A DNA stretch of 64,000 nucleotides from Kroppenstedtia guangzhouensis (GCF_014637345.1 NZ_BMEX01000002.1:322359-386358), one strand, 5' to 3'. Counted from the first letter of the stretch, positions 8,223 through 18,160 are shown. Translations and numbers: made by a program. Notes: generated by a model from the sequence alone, not told the origin.

Positions 8223-8888
8223 TCACTTGCGATTCAAGTCCAGCCGCAACTCCAGACGTTTAACCAAAAGGGAGGCCAGATAGCTGAGGATCAGGAAGAA
8301 GATCCCCACCAGGGTGATCGGCTCCAGATAGCGAAAAGTGTTGGAACCGATACTCTGGGCGGTCCCCAGGAGCTCTCCCACACTGATCGCCGCCAACAGA
8401 GGCGTCTCCTTGAATAGAACGATGAGGTAGTTTCCCATCACGGGAACCACCGGCCGGATCGCCTGGGGCAGAATAATCGATCTCCATTTCTGCCAAGCGG
8501 AAAAATTGAGTGCGGTGGCCGCCTCCCACTGACCTCGAGGCACCGACTCGATTCCTGCCCGGTACACTTCGGACAGATAGGTGCTGTAGTGAATTCCGAG
8601 CCCCAAAATTCCCGCTGCCAAAGGTGGCAAAGTCAATCCAAACAGGTCAGGAAAGACGAAGAATATGAAATAGAGTTGAACCAGCAGGGGCGTCGTCCGG
8701 AAAAATTCCACAAAACCATAGGTGGGCCAAGAAATCCATCGGTGACGGGAACGACGTCCCAGGGCGAGGATCAGACCGAAAACCATGGCGAAGGCAAATG
8801 CCCCGATGGTGGCTTCGAGGGTGACATGGAGGACGGATAACAGTTCCGGCAGCACTTCATTCCATGTGAAATCCCAATTCCAATCCAT
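8223..8888 (-). CDS. ehuD: Ectoine ABC transporter permease EhuD-like
   Basis: A 221-residue HisM-type permease with the conserved EAA loop (AATALNFSAWQKWRSIILPQA) and about five membrane spans. It starts 3 bp after the end of the other permease gene and ends 12 bp before the ATPase gene. The segment VEFFRTTPLLVQLYFIFFV is the usual polar amino-acid permease signature. It is assigned to EhuD by order and context. Confidence 0.82.
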   Translation of the reverse strand: MDWNWDFTWNEVLPELLSVLHVTLEATIGAFAFAMVFGLILALGRRSRHRWISWPTYGFVEFFRTTPLLVQLYFIFFVFPDLFGLTLPPLAAGILGLGIHYSTYLSEVYRAGIESVPRGQWEAATALNFSAWQKWRSIILPQAIRPVVPVMGNYLIVLFKETPLLAAISVGELLGTAQSIGSNTFRYLEPITLVGIFFLILSYLASLLVKRLELRLDLNRK

Positions 8889-8891
8889 CGG

Positions 8892-9548
8892 TCACACCCT
8901 CCCCGCGCTGAACCTTCGTTCCAGCCACCGAAAGCCCAGTGTCATGGCATAGCCGATGATAAAGTAGGCCACCAAGAGCAGGCTCAGAATCTGGGTGTCA
9001 TGCCCGACCGTGTTCCGCATCTGCATGATGTTCAAAGTCATATCGGAAATGGTCACCAAGGAGACCAGTGCCGTCCCTTTCAACAACTCTATCATTAGGT
9101 TGCCGAAGGAAGGCAACATGATCCGGAAGGCCTGAGGCAGAATAATGCTCCGCATCCGTTGAGCCGGAGTCATATTGAGGGCGATGCCCGCTTCCGTCTG
9201 CCCCTTTGGGATAGCCAGGATGGAACTGCGAACAATCTCGGAACCGTAAGAACCGTAGTTCAGCGCCAACCCGACGATCCCGACCAGCCCGGAGGGGAGA
9301 CTTACGCCCAACAGCGGCAACGCGTAATACAACCAAAAGAGCTGAACCAGTAAGGATGTGCCGCGGAAAAACTCAATGATCCCCCCGGAAACCCAACGGA
9401 CCAAGGCAAATCGGGATAAGCGGGCAAATCCGCCGATAAAGGACATCACAAAGGAAAGAATCCCGGCGATGACCAGCAATTGGACGGTGACCACGGCCCC
9501 CTCCAGCAGCAGCGGCATCACTTGGGAAAAAACATCGATGGGTATCAC
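8892..9548 (-). CDS. ehuC: Ectoine ABC transporter permease EhuC-like
   Basis: A 218-residue HisM-type permease with IIEFFRGTSLLVQLFWLYYALP near residues 57-78 and the EAA loop (AGIALNMTPAQRMRSIILPQA). It probably forms a heterodimer with the adjacent permease. It follows the binding-protein gene by 48 bp. The assignment to EhuC rests on gene order and on the binding protein. Confidence 0.82.
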   Translation of the reverse strand: MIPIDVFSQVMPLLLEGAVVTVQLLVIAGILSFVMSFIGGFARLSRFALVRWVSGGIIEFFRGTSLLVQLFWLYYALPLLGVSLPSGLVGIVGLALNYGSYGSEIVRSSILAIPKGQTEAGIALNMTPAQRMRSIILPQAFRIMLPSFGNLMIELLKGTALVSLVTISDMTLNIMQMRNTVGHDTQILSLLLVAYFIIGYAMTLGFRWLERRFSAGRV

Positions 9549-9596
9549 TTCCTTTCAAAAAGCAAGGGGGGAGCGGCTCCCCCTTGTCTCCAAACT

Positions 9597-10466
9597 TCAC
9601 CCTTTGCAAAGCTCTTCCTGGGTTTTGTCTCCGGGAAGATTCTCTTCTGCAAAGTTAAATTTTTCCAGAATCTCAAGCAACTTGCCGTTTTCTTTCATCT
9701 TCTCCAGTTCTTCATTGAACTTCTGTTGGAATTCCTGATCATCCTTGCGAAAAGCAGCGGCACCGTAGCCGACGACACTTTCCCCGTTGATCACCGGTTG
9801 TTTGAAATCTTCCACAATCTCAATCCCGTCGGTCCCCTGGGCTTGGAGCACATCACGCAAAGAGGGGCCTGTCATGGTGATCGCATCCACCCGACCCGAC
9901 TTGAGGGCCTGAACCACGGAGGGTTGATCGGAATAAAGCTTGATCTGACTCTCCTTCGCTTTTAGGTCCTTCAGATAGTTGACTTCAATGCCTCCGCGCA
10001 TCACTCCCACTTTGACATCCTTGTTGTTCACGATGTCTTCATAACTGTGGAGGTTTTTCGGATTTCCCTTCTTCACTGCCAATCCTTCCCCGATTTGATA
10101 CTCGGGATTGGCGAAGGTCACCTCTTCGCACCTTTCCGGAGTGATGTACATCCCGGCGGTGATCACATCAAACCGGCCCGCCTTCAAACCGGGAATCAGC
10201 TGACTGAAATCCGTCAACACCGGATCGATCTCTTTGATCCCCAACTGTTTGAAGATCTCCCGGGAAATCTCCACGGCCTCACCAGTCACCTTTCCGTTTT
10301 TATCTCGATATGCATAAGGCTTCTCGTTGGCAAAACCAACCTTGATCGTCCCTTCCTGTTTCACTTTTTCCAGGGTGGACCCTGACGCCCCTCCCAGATC
10401 CAACCCACAACCTGCCAAAGAAAACACGAGAACAAAAGCGAGTGCAACTTTAGAAAACCAATTCAA
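9597..10466 (-). CDS. ehuB: Ectoine/hydroxyectoine-type substrate-binding lipoprotein
   Basis: A 289-residue family 3 solute-binding lipoprotein: signal peptide with lipobox LAGC (Cys at residue 20), then two lobes typical of polar amino-acid binders. Features such as the GMYITPERCEEVTFANPEYQIGEGLAV region and KNLHSYEDI point to the EhuB branch that binds ectoine and hydroxyectoine. The location opposite ectABC supports this. The assignment is by recognition of family sequence and by context. Confidence 0.85.
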   Translation of the reverse strand: MNWFSKVALAFVLVFSLAGCGLDLGGASGSTLEKVKQEGTIKVGFANEKPYAYRDKNGKVTGEAVEISREIFKQLGIKEIDPVLTDFSQLIPGLKAGRFDVITAGMYITPERCEEVTFANPEYQIGEGLAVKKGNPKNLHSYEDIVNNKDVKVGVMRGGIEVNYLKDLKAKESQIKLYSDQPSVVQALKSGRVDAITMTGPSLRDVLQAQGTDGIEIVEDFKQPVINGESVVGYGAAAFRKDDQEFQQKFNEELEKMKENGKLLEILEKFNFAEENLPGDKTQEELCKG

Positions 10467-11977
10467 GGCGTCTCCTCCTTTAAATTTCGGCTCACCAACC
10501 GGAACAGACCATCATGGCCTCCACCACCTCCCGGATGGCGAAGCGGACGCCTTCCTGACGATTCCCGATTATTTCATCCCATTGAAAGAATGATATTTAC
10601 AGGGAATCGTTGCCAACGGCGGACCGGATAAAAACAGCCGATCCCAATCTTCAAAATCATCCGGTTGCCCGTTCCACCGCTTCTTCAGCATTGCGGACGG
10701 GACGGAGTGAGATATTGGAAGGAATATTTCCCCACTGAAGGAGGGCCTCCCGGAACACTCCCGTTTAGACCGTTGGAGAATGGAAGCGCCCTCCCGCTCC
10801 CCGCCACTGCCGAGGGTCCCTTCTGAATCACTCTCCGAAGGTCCACCTTCCATCTCCTCCGCAAACTGTTCTCCCATCCGCTATGGAAGGGTCCGGGAGA
10901 TGAAGAGTTCCACAAAATAGACCCGGATGGAATTCTTCCATTACAAACCGACAGTACCTTGAGACCATTCCGCCGGAAATGCCCCGGAAACACAGGATAT
11001 CCCGACGAAAAAAAGAGTCCGCGTCATTCCCGTTGATCACCAAAGCGTCAGACTCCGGCTCCATTTACTGAATCTCCCGATCCCGGCCTGACAGATGATG
11101 GGTTTCAACCATCAGCCGGAGACAACATCACTTCAAGAGAGCAGACAGACGAAAGTTCCACCTCGAAGGAGAATCCCACTTTCTGCATGACCTCCCACAA
11201 CTTGAGGGCACCCAAGGGGATGGCGCTGGCGGATTTGGACACAATGGATCCCCAGTGCCACAGCGAGGCCCACCCTGTGTGCCACCAGGTTGAGGGGGTC
11301 GTCGAAGGAAGTGGTGATACCGACGAGGCCGGTCGGGAATCGATCACAGCCTCCATCCGGTATCCACTTTTGAGCATTTGGCCAAATGAAGGGGTTGTTT
11401 CGGTATGCACCGATCTTGCGAATGGAAAGGGGCAGTTTCTCTCCAGCCCATCCGAAAATCTGTGCTTCGATTCAAAATGGAAGCCTCACTCGCAGGCAGG
11501 GACGGAGTCATCCCGGAGATCGCGAACCTCTATCCTGTGTTTACATTTCACAGAATGTCCGGGGTTAAACCTCATTTTGTCATGAATCATTCTCAATTTC
11601 AAATCGACCCTCCCTATTTTAAAAGCCAAACCCTTGATCTCACGGGGGATGGAGTGAATTTGAATTCCATCGAAAAATGGGACAAAGCCCCTTTTAAAAA
11701 ACGATGTTCCCCACCACACCGGGAACAGAATAAGCCGCTTTAGCGGCTTGTTTTCAGACACTTCTTAACAATTGTTCACGGCTTTATAACATTCATCAAT
11801 TCCTGAGAAAAGCGGACCGGTCTATCGATTCCGAGATCCGGAAAAGGATCAGATCAATCTCCATCTCTCTTTAAAGATAATCCCTCCTTCCCCTCCGACG
11901 AAGAGGAAGCATATGGCACCATCCGGCCGCATTTTTATAAGATCGGCCTCTCAGTTCCCCTTGGAAGGACTCAGACT
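10467..11977. other. Long region without a convincing gene between ehu and ect
   Basis: Roughly 1.5 kb separates the divergent uptake and synthesis operons. Short frames of 70-130 codons exist on both strands, but none has a good ribosome site or a recognisable domain. A stretch on the reverse strand around 11105-11410 has protein-like composition in two competing frames, which may mean a decayed gene. One hairpin terminator is present at 11732. Confidence 0.5.
11732..11754 (+). terminator. Orphan hairpin terminator
   Basis: AAGCCGCT and AGCGGCTT pair around a 2-base centre and are followed by GTTTT. No intact gene precedes it, which supports the idea of a lost gene. Confidence 0.5.
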
Positions 11978-12002
11978 GTTTAATCTATCTCAAAACGGAT
12001 AG
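11978..12002 (+). promoter_or_regulatory. Possible SigB-type promoter for ectABC
   Basis: GTTTAA (11978-11983) and GGATAG (11997-12002) are spaced 13 bp, close to the general-stress consensus GTTTAA and GGGWAW but with mismatches in the second element. A stress sigma factor would suit osmolyte synthesis; the call is tentative. Confidence 0.3.
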
Positions 12003-12138
12003 ACTGCTTTGGACGCCGGAAGTCAGTCACGTTAGCATATAGAAGTGATCCTTTTAATCCAAATTTTCTTTTAAGGCGGGTGATGTCCCCATTAACGGCA
12101 GTCAGACCCAACAAGCAAAGTCACAACCTCCGATCCGT

Positions 12139-12666
12139 GTGAACCGGTCCATCCGAGGGATTGTCCGGTTCCGTAAGCCAAAGGTGGAAGATGGAGCCGA
12201 AGTATGGAAGTTGATTAAAGAAGCCGGCGTGTTGGATCTCAATTCTCCTTACAGTTACCTCATGTTGTGCAAGTTTTTCCCCGAGACCTGCGTCATTGCA
12301 GAGAGCCAAGGAAAAATCGTCGGCTTTGTCTCCGCATTTCTGCCTCAAACAGGCAAAGATACTGTCTTTGTATGGCAAGTGGCCGTCGACCCATCCCAGC
12401 GAGGAAAAGGGCTGGGTAAAGCACTTTTGAAAGAACTCCTGTCCCGGAATGCCTGCTCTGATGTCCGATATCTCGAAGCGACGGTCTCCCCTTCCAATCT
12501 CCCGTCCCAATCGTTGTTCAAAGGTTTGGCAAAGGAACTGGAAACGGATTGCAAAATTTTCGAATGTTTTTCGGAACACCTGTTTCCCAACCCCGGGCAC
12601 GAATCGGAATGGACTTACCGAATCGGTCCTTGTCTGCCGAAGGAAAAAACCGAGGGGGTTCAATAA
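12139..12666 (+). CDS. ectA: L-2,4-diaminobutyrate N-acetyltransferase
   Basis: A 175-residue GNAT acetyltransferase that acetylates L-2,4-diaminobutyrate at N4, the second step of ectoine synthesis. The EctA hallmarks are present: [20 protein letters not shown] at the start, [20 protein letters not shown] near residues 34-53, the acetyl-CoA loop [11 protein letters not shown] near 87-97 and [14 protein letters not shown] near 115. The GTG at 12139 lacks a clear ribosome site. The frame is open upstream to an ATT at 12091 preceded by AAGGCGGGTGAT, so a longer product with a rare start is possible. It is first in ectABC. Confidence 0.93.
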   Translation: MNRSIRGIVRFRKPKVEDGAEVWKLIKEAGVLDLNSPYSYLMLCKFFPETCVIAESQGKIVGFVSAFLPQTGKDTVFVWQVAVDPSQRGKGLGKALLKELLSRNACSDVRYLEATVSPSNLPSQSLFKGLAKELETDCKIFECFSEHLFPNPGHESEWTYRIGPCLPKEKTEGVQ

Positions 12667-12670
12667 AACC

Positions 12671-13954
12671 TTGATAACCACATCTGAAAAGACGGAAGCC
12701 GATCTGAGCGTTTTTGAGTCTGTTGAGTCGGAAGTACGCAGCTATTGCCGAAGTTTCCCAACCGTGTTTGAAAAGGCGAAGGGATATAAACTTTGGGACA
12801 CCCGGGGAGTTGAGTTCATCGATTTTTTCTCCGGTGCGGGAGCATTGAACTACGGTCACAACGATCCCGTCATGAAGAAAAAACTGATCGAATATCTTTC
12901 CGATGACGGAATCGTCCACAGCCTGGACATGGCCACCACAGCCAAGGAACAGTTTTTGAAACGCTTTAAGGAAGTGATCCTCGATCCACGGAACCTGGAC
13001 TACAAGGTGATGTTTCCCGGACCCACCGGCACCAATACCGTGGAAAGCGCCCTGAAACTGGCGCGCAAAGTGACGGGACGCAACACGGTGATCAGCTTTA
13101 CCCGCGCTTTTCACGGAATGACATTGGGATCTCTTTCCGTCACCGGCAACGCCTTTAAGCGAAAAGGTGCCGGAATTCCCTTGACCCACACTGTCTCCAT
13201 GCCCTATGACAACTACGACGATCACGTGGATTCGCTGACCCTGCTTGAACGTTACCTGGAAGATAAGGGAAGCGGCGTCGACCTTCCCGCTGCAATCATC
13301 CTGGAGACCGTCCAGGGAGAGGGAGGAATTAACGTCGCCAGTTCCGAGTGGTTGAAGCAGGTTGAGCAAATCTGCCGTCGTTGGGACATTCTCCTGATCG
13401 TGGACGATGTACAGGCGGGTTGCGGCCGCACCGGTACCTTTTTCAGCTTTGAACCTGCCGGCATCCGACCGGATCTTGTCTGCCTCTCCAAATCCCTGAG
13501 CGGATTCGGTGTTCCTTTTGCTGTCACCCTGCTCCGCCCCGATTTGGACCAGTGGGCTCCCGGTGAACACAATGGCACCTTCCGCGGACATAACCTGGCC
13601 TTTCTCGCTGCGACAGAAGCCCTTCGGTTCTGGGAGACGGACACCTTCGAACAAGAAGTTCAGCGTAAAGGGAAAGAGACCCGTTCCTCTCTGGAACAAA
13701 TGGTCGAGAATCATCCCGATCTGAACGGGGAAGTCCGGGGGCGCGGTCTGATGCTGGGGATCGCCTTTTCCGGAAAAGGATTCGCAGACAAAGTTTGCGC
13801 CGAAGCCTTCCAACGCGGCCTGATCATGGAAACCTCCGGCCCTGACGGTGAAGTGGCCAAACTGCTACCCCCCCTGATCATCGATGATGAGGGGCTGGAA
13901 AAAGGGTTGGCCATTTTGGAAGAAAGTATTACAGAAACGAAAAAAACCTTGTAA
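12671..13954 (+). CDS. ectB: Diaminobutyrate-2-oxoglutarate transaminase
   Basis: A 427-residue class III PLP aminotransferase that makes L-2,4-diaminobutyrate from aspartate semialdehyde, with glutamate as amino donor: the first step of ectoine synthesis. It shows [17 protein letters not shown] at the N-terminus, [16 protein letters not shown] near 53-68 and the PLP lysine in LSKSLSGFG. The start is a TTG at 12671, with GAGGGGGT 11 bp upstream, 4 bp after the ectA stop. A longer frame beginning at 12449 is only the ectA shadow. The length fits EctB. Confidence 0.95.
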   Translation: MITTSEKTEADLSVFESVESEVRSYCRSFPTVFEKAKGYKLWDTRGVEFIDFFSGAGALNYGHNDPVMKKKLIEYLSDDGIVHSLDMATTAKEQFLKRFKEVILDPRNLDYKVMFPGPTGTNTVESALKLARKVTGRNTVISFTRAFHGMTLGSLSVTGNAFKRKGAGIPLTHTVSMPYDNYDDHVDSLTLLERYLEDKGSGVDLPAAIILETVQGEGGINVASSEWLKQVEQICRRWDILLIVDDVQAGCGRTGTFFSFEPAGIRPDLVCLSKSLSGFGVPFAVTLLRPDLDQWAPGEHNGTFRGHNLAFLAATEALRFWETDTFEQEVQRKGKETRSSLEQMVENHPDLNGEVRGRGLMLGIAFSGKGFADKVCAEAFQRGLIMETSGPDGEVAKLLPPLIIDDEGLEKGLAILEESITETKKTL

Positions 13955-13979
13955 CTTCCCAGGGAAAGGATGAAATCCG

Positions 13980-14363
13980 ATGATCGTGAAGCACTTGGAA
14001 GACTTGATCGGCACAGAGGATGAAGTCAAAGGGGAAACCTGGATCAGCCGCCGTCTGTTGCTGAAAAAAGATGGAGTCGGCTTCTCCCTCCACGATACCC
14101 TCATCCGGGCAGGTACCGTCTCCCAATTTTGGTATAAACATCATATCGAAGCGGTCTACTGCATCGAGGGAGAAGGGCAGCTCACCAACCTGGAAAACGG
14201 AGACGTTCATCCCCTCAAGCCCGGCACCCTCTACACCCTGAACGGTCATGAGAAGCATCGGGTGCGGGCCGTGACCGACCTGCGCATGGTTTGTGTCTTC
14301 AATCCGCCATGCACCGGCCAGGAAACCCATGACGAAGAGGGAGCCTATCCCCTGCTCGATTGA
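13980..14363 (+). CDS. ectC: Ectoine synthase
   Basis: A 127-residue cupin that closes the ring of N4-acetyl-diaminobutyrate to give ectoine. The typical sequence is present: MIVKHLEDLIGTEDEV, WISRRLLLKKDGVGFSLHDT near residues 22-41 and the cupin core IEAVYCIEGEGQL near 56-68. It is the last gene of ectABC, 25 bp after ectB. No ectD hydroxylase is visible nearby, so the window supports ectoine and not hydroxyectoine production. Confidence 0.96.
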   Translation: MIVKHLEDLIGTEDEVKGETWISRRLLLKKDGVGFSLHDTLIRAGTVSQFWYKHHIEAVYCIEGEGQLTNLENGDVHPLKPGTLYTLNGHEKHRVRAVTDLRMVCVFNPPCTGQETHDEEGAYPLLD

Positions 14364-14430
14364 TGGATCGACCCGCTTTATGAAGCAAGGGCGTGTCCGC
14401 AGTGACCCCCCCCCCTGCAAAAATTTTTCA

Positions 14431-14471
14431 TACCCCAAAGAGCGTTCCGGCGAGGGAACGCTCTTTGGGGT
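14431..14471. terminator. Bidirectional terminator between ectC and the amidohydrolase gene
   Basis: A perfect 18-bp inverted repeat (14431-14448 and 14454-14471, sequence beginning TACCCCAAAGAGCGTTCC) with a 5-base loop lies between two convergent genes. Confidence 0.9.
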
Positions 14472-14474
14472 ATT

Positions 14475-15650
14475 TCAGGAGCACATCTTTAAGGCGCTGT
14501 GTACAAACAGCCGAACTCCGATTTCAAGAGCATCCTCATCGATGGTAAATCGAGGATGGTGATGAGGATAGGTGCTGTTTTTCTCCGGATTGCCGGCACC
14601 GATGAAGAAAAAGTTGCCGGGTGCCTTCTGCTGGTAAGCCGAAAAATCTTCTCCTCCCATAGTGGGCTTCAGATGAGCCACCGCCTCCTCGCCGAACAGT
14701 TCCTGCACTGATTTTTCCATCAGACGGGTTATCTCACGATCGTTAATGACGGGACGGTAGCCATACTTATATTCCAGCTCATAGCTGGCTCCATGCGCCT
14801 CGGTGATTCCCTTGACGACCCGTTCGATTTGTCCGGGGACCCTTTCCCTCAGTCCAGTGTCGAGAGTGCGCACGGTTCCCTCGATCTCCACGGATCCGGG
14901 AAGCACATTATGGCTGTTTCCACCGACAAACCGGGTCACAGACAAAACCAAGGGTTCCAGGGGGTCGGTACAGCGGGATGCGATGTGCTGGAGATTGGTC
15001 ACCACTTGGGCACCGACGGCGATACTGTCCACCGTCTGATGGGGCAAAGCCGCGTGACCTCCCTTTCCGTGAATGATTATCTTGAAAATATCCGGAGACG
15101 CCATCATCGGCCCGTATACGATCCCCACTTTTCCGATGGCCAAGGGAGACCACAGGTGGGCACCGATCACCGCATCCACTCCTTCCATCACACCGGCTCG
15201 TACCAATTCCTCCCCACCTCCGGGGGGTAATTCCTCGGCATGCTGAAAGATAAACCGCACCTCCCCCCCGATTTTTTCCTTCATTTGAGACAAGACCCGG
15301 GCGGCTCCCAGCAACATCGATGTATGACCATCATGGCCGCAGGCGTGCATCACACCGGGATTTTTTGAAACAAAATCGAAAGAGTTTTCCTCCCGAATCG
15401 GCAATGCATCCATATCTGCCCGGATCGCCAGCACCTTGCCGAACTTCCCGCCAACCAATCGAGCCACCACACTGGTGGGTGTCGGCCGGGACAGTTCCAA
15501 GTTCCCGAAGGATCGCAACGTTTCATATACAAACTGCGCTGTCTGTTCCTCCTGGTAGGAAAGTTCGGGATACTGATGCAGATACCGTCGCCACTGTATC
15601 ACCTGAGACTTGACTTTCTCCATCAACTGTTCGGTTGACCCCACCGTCAT
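14475..15650 (-). CDS. M20 family metal-dependent amidohydrolase
   Basis: A 391-residue M20D peptidase/amidohydrolase, the group that includes hippurate and N-acyl-amino-acid hydrolases. Metal-site motifs are present: IRADMDALP near residue 76, HACGHDGHT near 98-106, HAEELPPGGG near 138 and MGGEDFS near 350. A TTG at 15659 is possible but touches the GGAGAGGGG ribosome site; the ATG at 15650 is spaced 9 bp from it and is preferred. It converges on ectC across a shared terminator. A link to N-acetyl-diaminobutyrate turnover would be speculative. Confidence 0.85.
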   Translation of the reverse strand: MTVGSTEQLMEKVKSQVIQWRRYLHQYPELSYQEEQTAQFVYETLRSFGNLELSRPTPTSVVARLVGGKFGKVLAIRADMDALPIREENSFDFVSKNPGVMHACGHDGHTSMLLGAARVLSQMKEKIGGEVRFIFQHAEELPPGGGEELVRAGVMEGVDAVIGAHLWSPLAIGKVGIVYGPMMASPDIFKIIIHGKGGHAALPHQTVDSIAVGAQVVTNLQHIASRCTDPLEPLVLSVTRFVGGNSHNVLPGSVEIEGTVRTLDTGLRERVPGQIERVVKGITEAHGASYELEYKYGYRPVINDREITRLMEKSVQELFGEEAVAHLKPTMGGEDFSAYQQKAPGNFFFIGAGNPEKNSTYPHHHPRFTIDEDALEIGVRLFVHSALKMCS

Positions 15651-15874
15651 CCCACTCAACCCCTCTCCTGCACCGTCAACCTATACAACGGCATCCACCC
15701 ATTTAAATATTCCGAAACATCTGTCCCCATTATATTCACCCTTTTCTCCCTGGTCAATTCACCATCCAAAATCAGGGTCGCAACCCGGCGGAGGCTGACA
15801 AGCAGACATCCTTTCGTTAGAATGAAACCAGCAAACGATGCAATCCGGAATCAGCCTGGAAAGGATGGTCCAAA

Positions 15875-16669
15875 ATGAAAGCCTATCTCGACTTGTGTCA
15901 GCGGCTCCTGAGGGAAGGAACACGGAAAGAAGATCGGACCGGAACAGGAACCCTCAGTCTCTTCGGTCATCAAATGCGTTTTGATCTGCAGCAGGGATTT
16001 CCACTGTTGACCACCAAAAAACTGCATACCCGATCCATCATCCATGAATTGCTCTGGTTTTTGCAGGGAAGCACAAACATCCGATACCTGCAGGAGCATC
16101 ACGTCCGGATCTGGAATGAATGGGCCGACGAAAAAGGAGAACTGGGCCCCATTTACGGAAAGCAGTGGCGCTCCTTCAGCGGAGCCGACGGAAAAACGGT
16201 GGATCAAATCCAATGGGTGGTGGATGAAATCAAGAGAAACCCCGACTCCCGCCGCCTGATCGTCAGCGCCTGGAATCCAACGGAATTGGAAGAGATGGCT
16301 CTGCCCCCTTGCCACTGTCTGTTTCAATTTTATGTAAACCAGGGGGTCCTCTCTTGTCAACTGTATCAGCGAAGCGGGGACACCTTTTTGGGAGTTCCCT
16401 TCAATATCGCCAGCTATGCACTGTTGACTCACATGGTTGCTCATGTCACCGGCTTGAAGCCCGGGGAGTTTATCCATACTTTAGGAGATGCCCATCTCTA
16501 TCTGAATCATCTGGAACAAGTAAAAGAGCAACTCACCCGTCAACCGCTGCCCCTGCCAAGGCTGAAGCTGAACCCGGATGTCACTTCCATTTTTGATTTC
16601 ACTTATGACGATATCCGGATCGAGGGATACCAGTCCCATCCCCATATCAAAGGAGAGGTGTCCGTGTGA
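15875..16669 (+). CDS. thyA: Thymidylate synthase
   Basis: A 264-residue ThyA that methylates dUMP to dTMP using methylene-tetrahydrofolate. The motifs are classical: [16 protein letters not shown] near residues 22-37, the catalytic [11 protein letters not shown] (active Cys near 146) and [21 protein letters not shown]. Dihydrofolate released by the reaction is recycled by the next gene, which overlaps by 4 bp. Confidence 0.98.
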   Translation: MKAYLDLCQRLLREGTRKEDRTGTGTLSLFGHQMRFDLQQGFPLLTTKKLHTRSIIHELLWFLQGSTNIRYLQEHHVRIWNEWADEKGELGPIYGKQWRSFSGADGKTVDQIQWVVDEIKRNPDSRRLIVSAWNPTELEEMALPPCHCLFQFYVNQGVLSCQLYQRSGDTFLGVPFNIASYALLTHMVAHVTGLKPGEFIHTLGDAHLYLNHLEQVKEQLTRQPLPLPRLKLNPDVTSIFDFTYDDIRIEGYQSHPHIKGEVSV

Positions 16670-17148
16670 TCTGCCTCATCGCCGCATATGCCAAACATCG
16701 CGTCATCGGCCTGAATGGTCAAATGCCCTGGCATCTGCCCAATGAACTGAAGTATTTTAAAGAGACGACCACCGGGCATACCGTCGTCATGGGGCGCAAA
16801 ACCTATGAATCTATCGGAAAGCCTTTACCCCGCCGGAGAAATGTGATCTTGACGAAAAACCGTCACTTCCAAGCCCCCGAAGGAGTAAAAGTAGTCCACA
16901 GCCTCCGGGAGGTCCAACAGTTGGGAGATGTATTCATCATCGGCGGCGCACAACTCTATGAGCAGTTCCTCCCCCTGGCGGATCGTCTCTATATCACTAA
17001 GATCGACCTGGAGACGGAGGGGGACACCTTTTTCCCCGACTGGAATCCGGAGGATTTCAGGATTATCGCGGAAAGGGAAGGTGTCACCGATCCGCAAAAT
17101 CCCCACCCCCACACCTTTTACATCTTGGAACGAAAATACGGCAACTAG
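16666..17148 (+). CDS. folA: Dihydrofolate reductase
   Basis: A 160-residue DHFR with [21 protein letters not shown] near the N-terminus, [15 protein letters not shown] near 44-58 and [15 protein letters not shown] near 89-103. It regenerates tetrahydrofolate consumed by ThyA. The GTG start overlaps the thyA stop (GTGA) and uses the AGGAGAGGTG site inside thyA, so the two are translationally coupled. Confidence 0.97.
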   Translation: MICLIAAYAKHRVIGLNGQMPWHLPNELKYFKETTTGHTVVMGRKTYESIGKPLPRRRNVILTKNRHFQAPEGVKVVHSLREVQQLGDVFIIGGAQLYEQFLPLADRLYITKIDLETEGDTFFPDWNPEDFRIIAEREGVTDPQNPHPHTFYILERKYGN

Positions 17149-17162
17149 GATATTCAACCACA

Positions 17163-17194
17163 GAAACCACCGCGCATCCGGGCGCGGTGGTTTC
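17163..17194 (+). terminator. Terminator of thyA-folA
   Basis: GAAACCACCGCGC pairs with GCGCGGTGGTTTC (13 bp) shortly after the folA stop. Confidence 0.85.
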
Positions 17195-17197
17195 GGT

Positions 17198-17401
17198 TCA
17201 AAGCATCGCCTTCTTCAGGTGGTGAAGGTAGCGGGAGCGGATCAGAGAGAAATAGCAGAGTTGAATGAGGAAGAAAGCCCCGATGCTGTTCGACACCAGA
17301 TAGGCGGTAAAATACCTTTTGGAAGCCGCCAGACAGCTTCCGAAACACATCACACCTTGACTTAAGTCCTGACGTAAGGGCGATTTCACCTCTTTCGCCA
17401 C
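17198..17401 (-). CDS. Small putative membrane protein, unknown
   Basis: A 67-residue frame from a GTG at 17401. Residues about 30-55 form one hydrophobic segment (YLVSNSIGAFFLIQLCYFSLI) flanked by basic residues. The ribosome site is weak and no family is recognised. It may be a real small membrane protein or a chance frame. Confidence 0.35.
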   Translation of the reverse strand: MAKEVKSPLRQDLSQGVMCFGSCLAASKRYFTAYLVSNSIGAFFLIQLCYFSLIRSRYLHHLKKAML

Positions 17402-17584
17402 TATGTTCCCAGAAAAGCTATTCTGTCGTAGCAGAAAAAGAACAAACCTTCCCGCTGCAATAAGAGCTCACCCATTTGACCACCCCCATGATCCCACCAA
17501 AAGTGTAAAACCACCTTCCCAAACCGGACGATGTCCGTGTTTGAAAGGGTGGTTTTTCTCTTTACAGCCCGTTTGGATAAGAGT

Positions 17585-18160
17585 TCAGCCCGCCAAAGTA
17601 CGTCCCTTCAATCTCGGTTGAAGCCGTCGGTACAAGGGCAGGAACACCAGCGCCACGAGCAGGCCCTTCAACAAATTGAAGGGGCCGATTCCGTAGAGAA
17701 CCAGCGCCGTCTTCTCCGGGCCTTCCACGGTCCAGTGGATCAGAAAGGCGTAGGCCGGCAGGATCACCCAGTAGTTGGCAATACTCATCAGGATGGCCGT
17801 CACCAGAGCGGCGATGGCCAGACCAGCGATCAAGCCCTTGGTGCCGGGGATTTTCCGGGCCGTCCACACTGTGGTCAGGACAAAAGCACTTCCAGCCAAG
17901 AAATTGGCCATCTGGCCGATGGGCACCCCGGATTCGCTCCCGGTGAAAACAAAATGGAGGAGATTTTTTACAAATTCCACTGTCACTCCGGCCAAGGGAC
18001 CGAACATCAGACCCGCCACCAAGGCCGGAAGTTCACTGAAGTCCACTTTTAGAAAAACGGGAAAGGGCGGGATTGGAAAATTGAGGTATTGAATAAAAAA
18101 GCCTAATCCGGACAACAAAGAGACCAGAGTCAACTTTCTTGTCGACAGTTTTTCCGTCAT
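17585..18160 (-). CDS. ribU: Riboflavin ECF transporter substrate-binding (S) component
   Basis: A 191-residue membrane protein of the RibU family, which captures riboflavin and uses a shared ECF energising module encoded elsewhere. Supporting sequence: FPVFLKVDFSELPALVAGLMFGPLAGVTVEFVKNLLHF near residues 33-70 and six hydrophobic segments. The start is the ATG at 18160, with GGAG about 9 bp upstream; the frame open further upstream is leader RNA. Control by the FMN riboswitch confirms the flavin role. Confidence 0.93.
   Translation of the reverse strand: MTEKLSTRKLTLVSLLSGLGFFIQYLNFPIPPFPVFLKVDFSELPALVAGLMFGPLAGVTVEFVKNLLHFVFTGSESGVPIGQMANFLAGSAFVLTTVWTARKIPGTKGLIAGLAIAALVTAILMSIANYWVILPAYAFLIHWTVEGPEKTALVLYGIGPFNLLKGLLVALVFLPLYRRLQPRLKGRTLAG

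Noticed and set aside
10569-11064. Overlapping frames of about 80-100 codons on the reverse strand
   Set aside because: No ribosome sites, no recognisable domains and competing frames of equal quality.
12518-13813. 431-codon frame antisense to ectB
   Set aside because: ectB on the forward strand is unambiguous; the antisense frame comes from biased third-codon positions.
14475-15650. M20 amidohydrolase as a dedicated ectoine-degradation deacetylase
   Set aside because: Known N-acetyl-diaminobutyrate deacetylase (DoeB) belongs to another family, no ectoine hydrolase (DoeA) is nearby, and the gene is convergent with ectC rather than cotranscribed.
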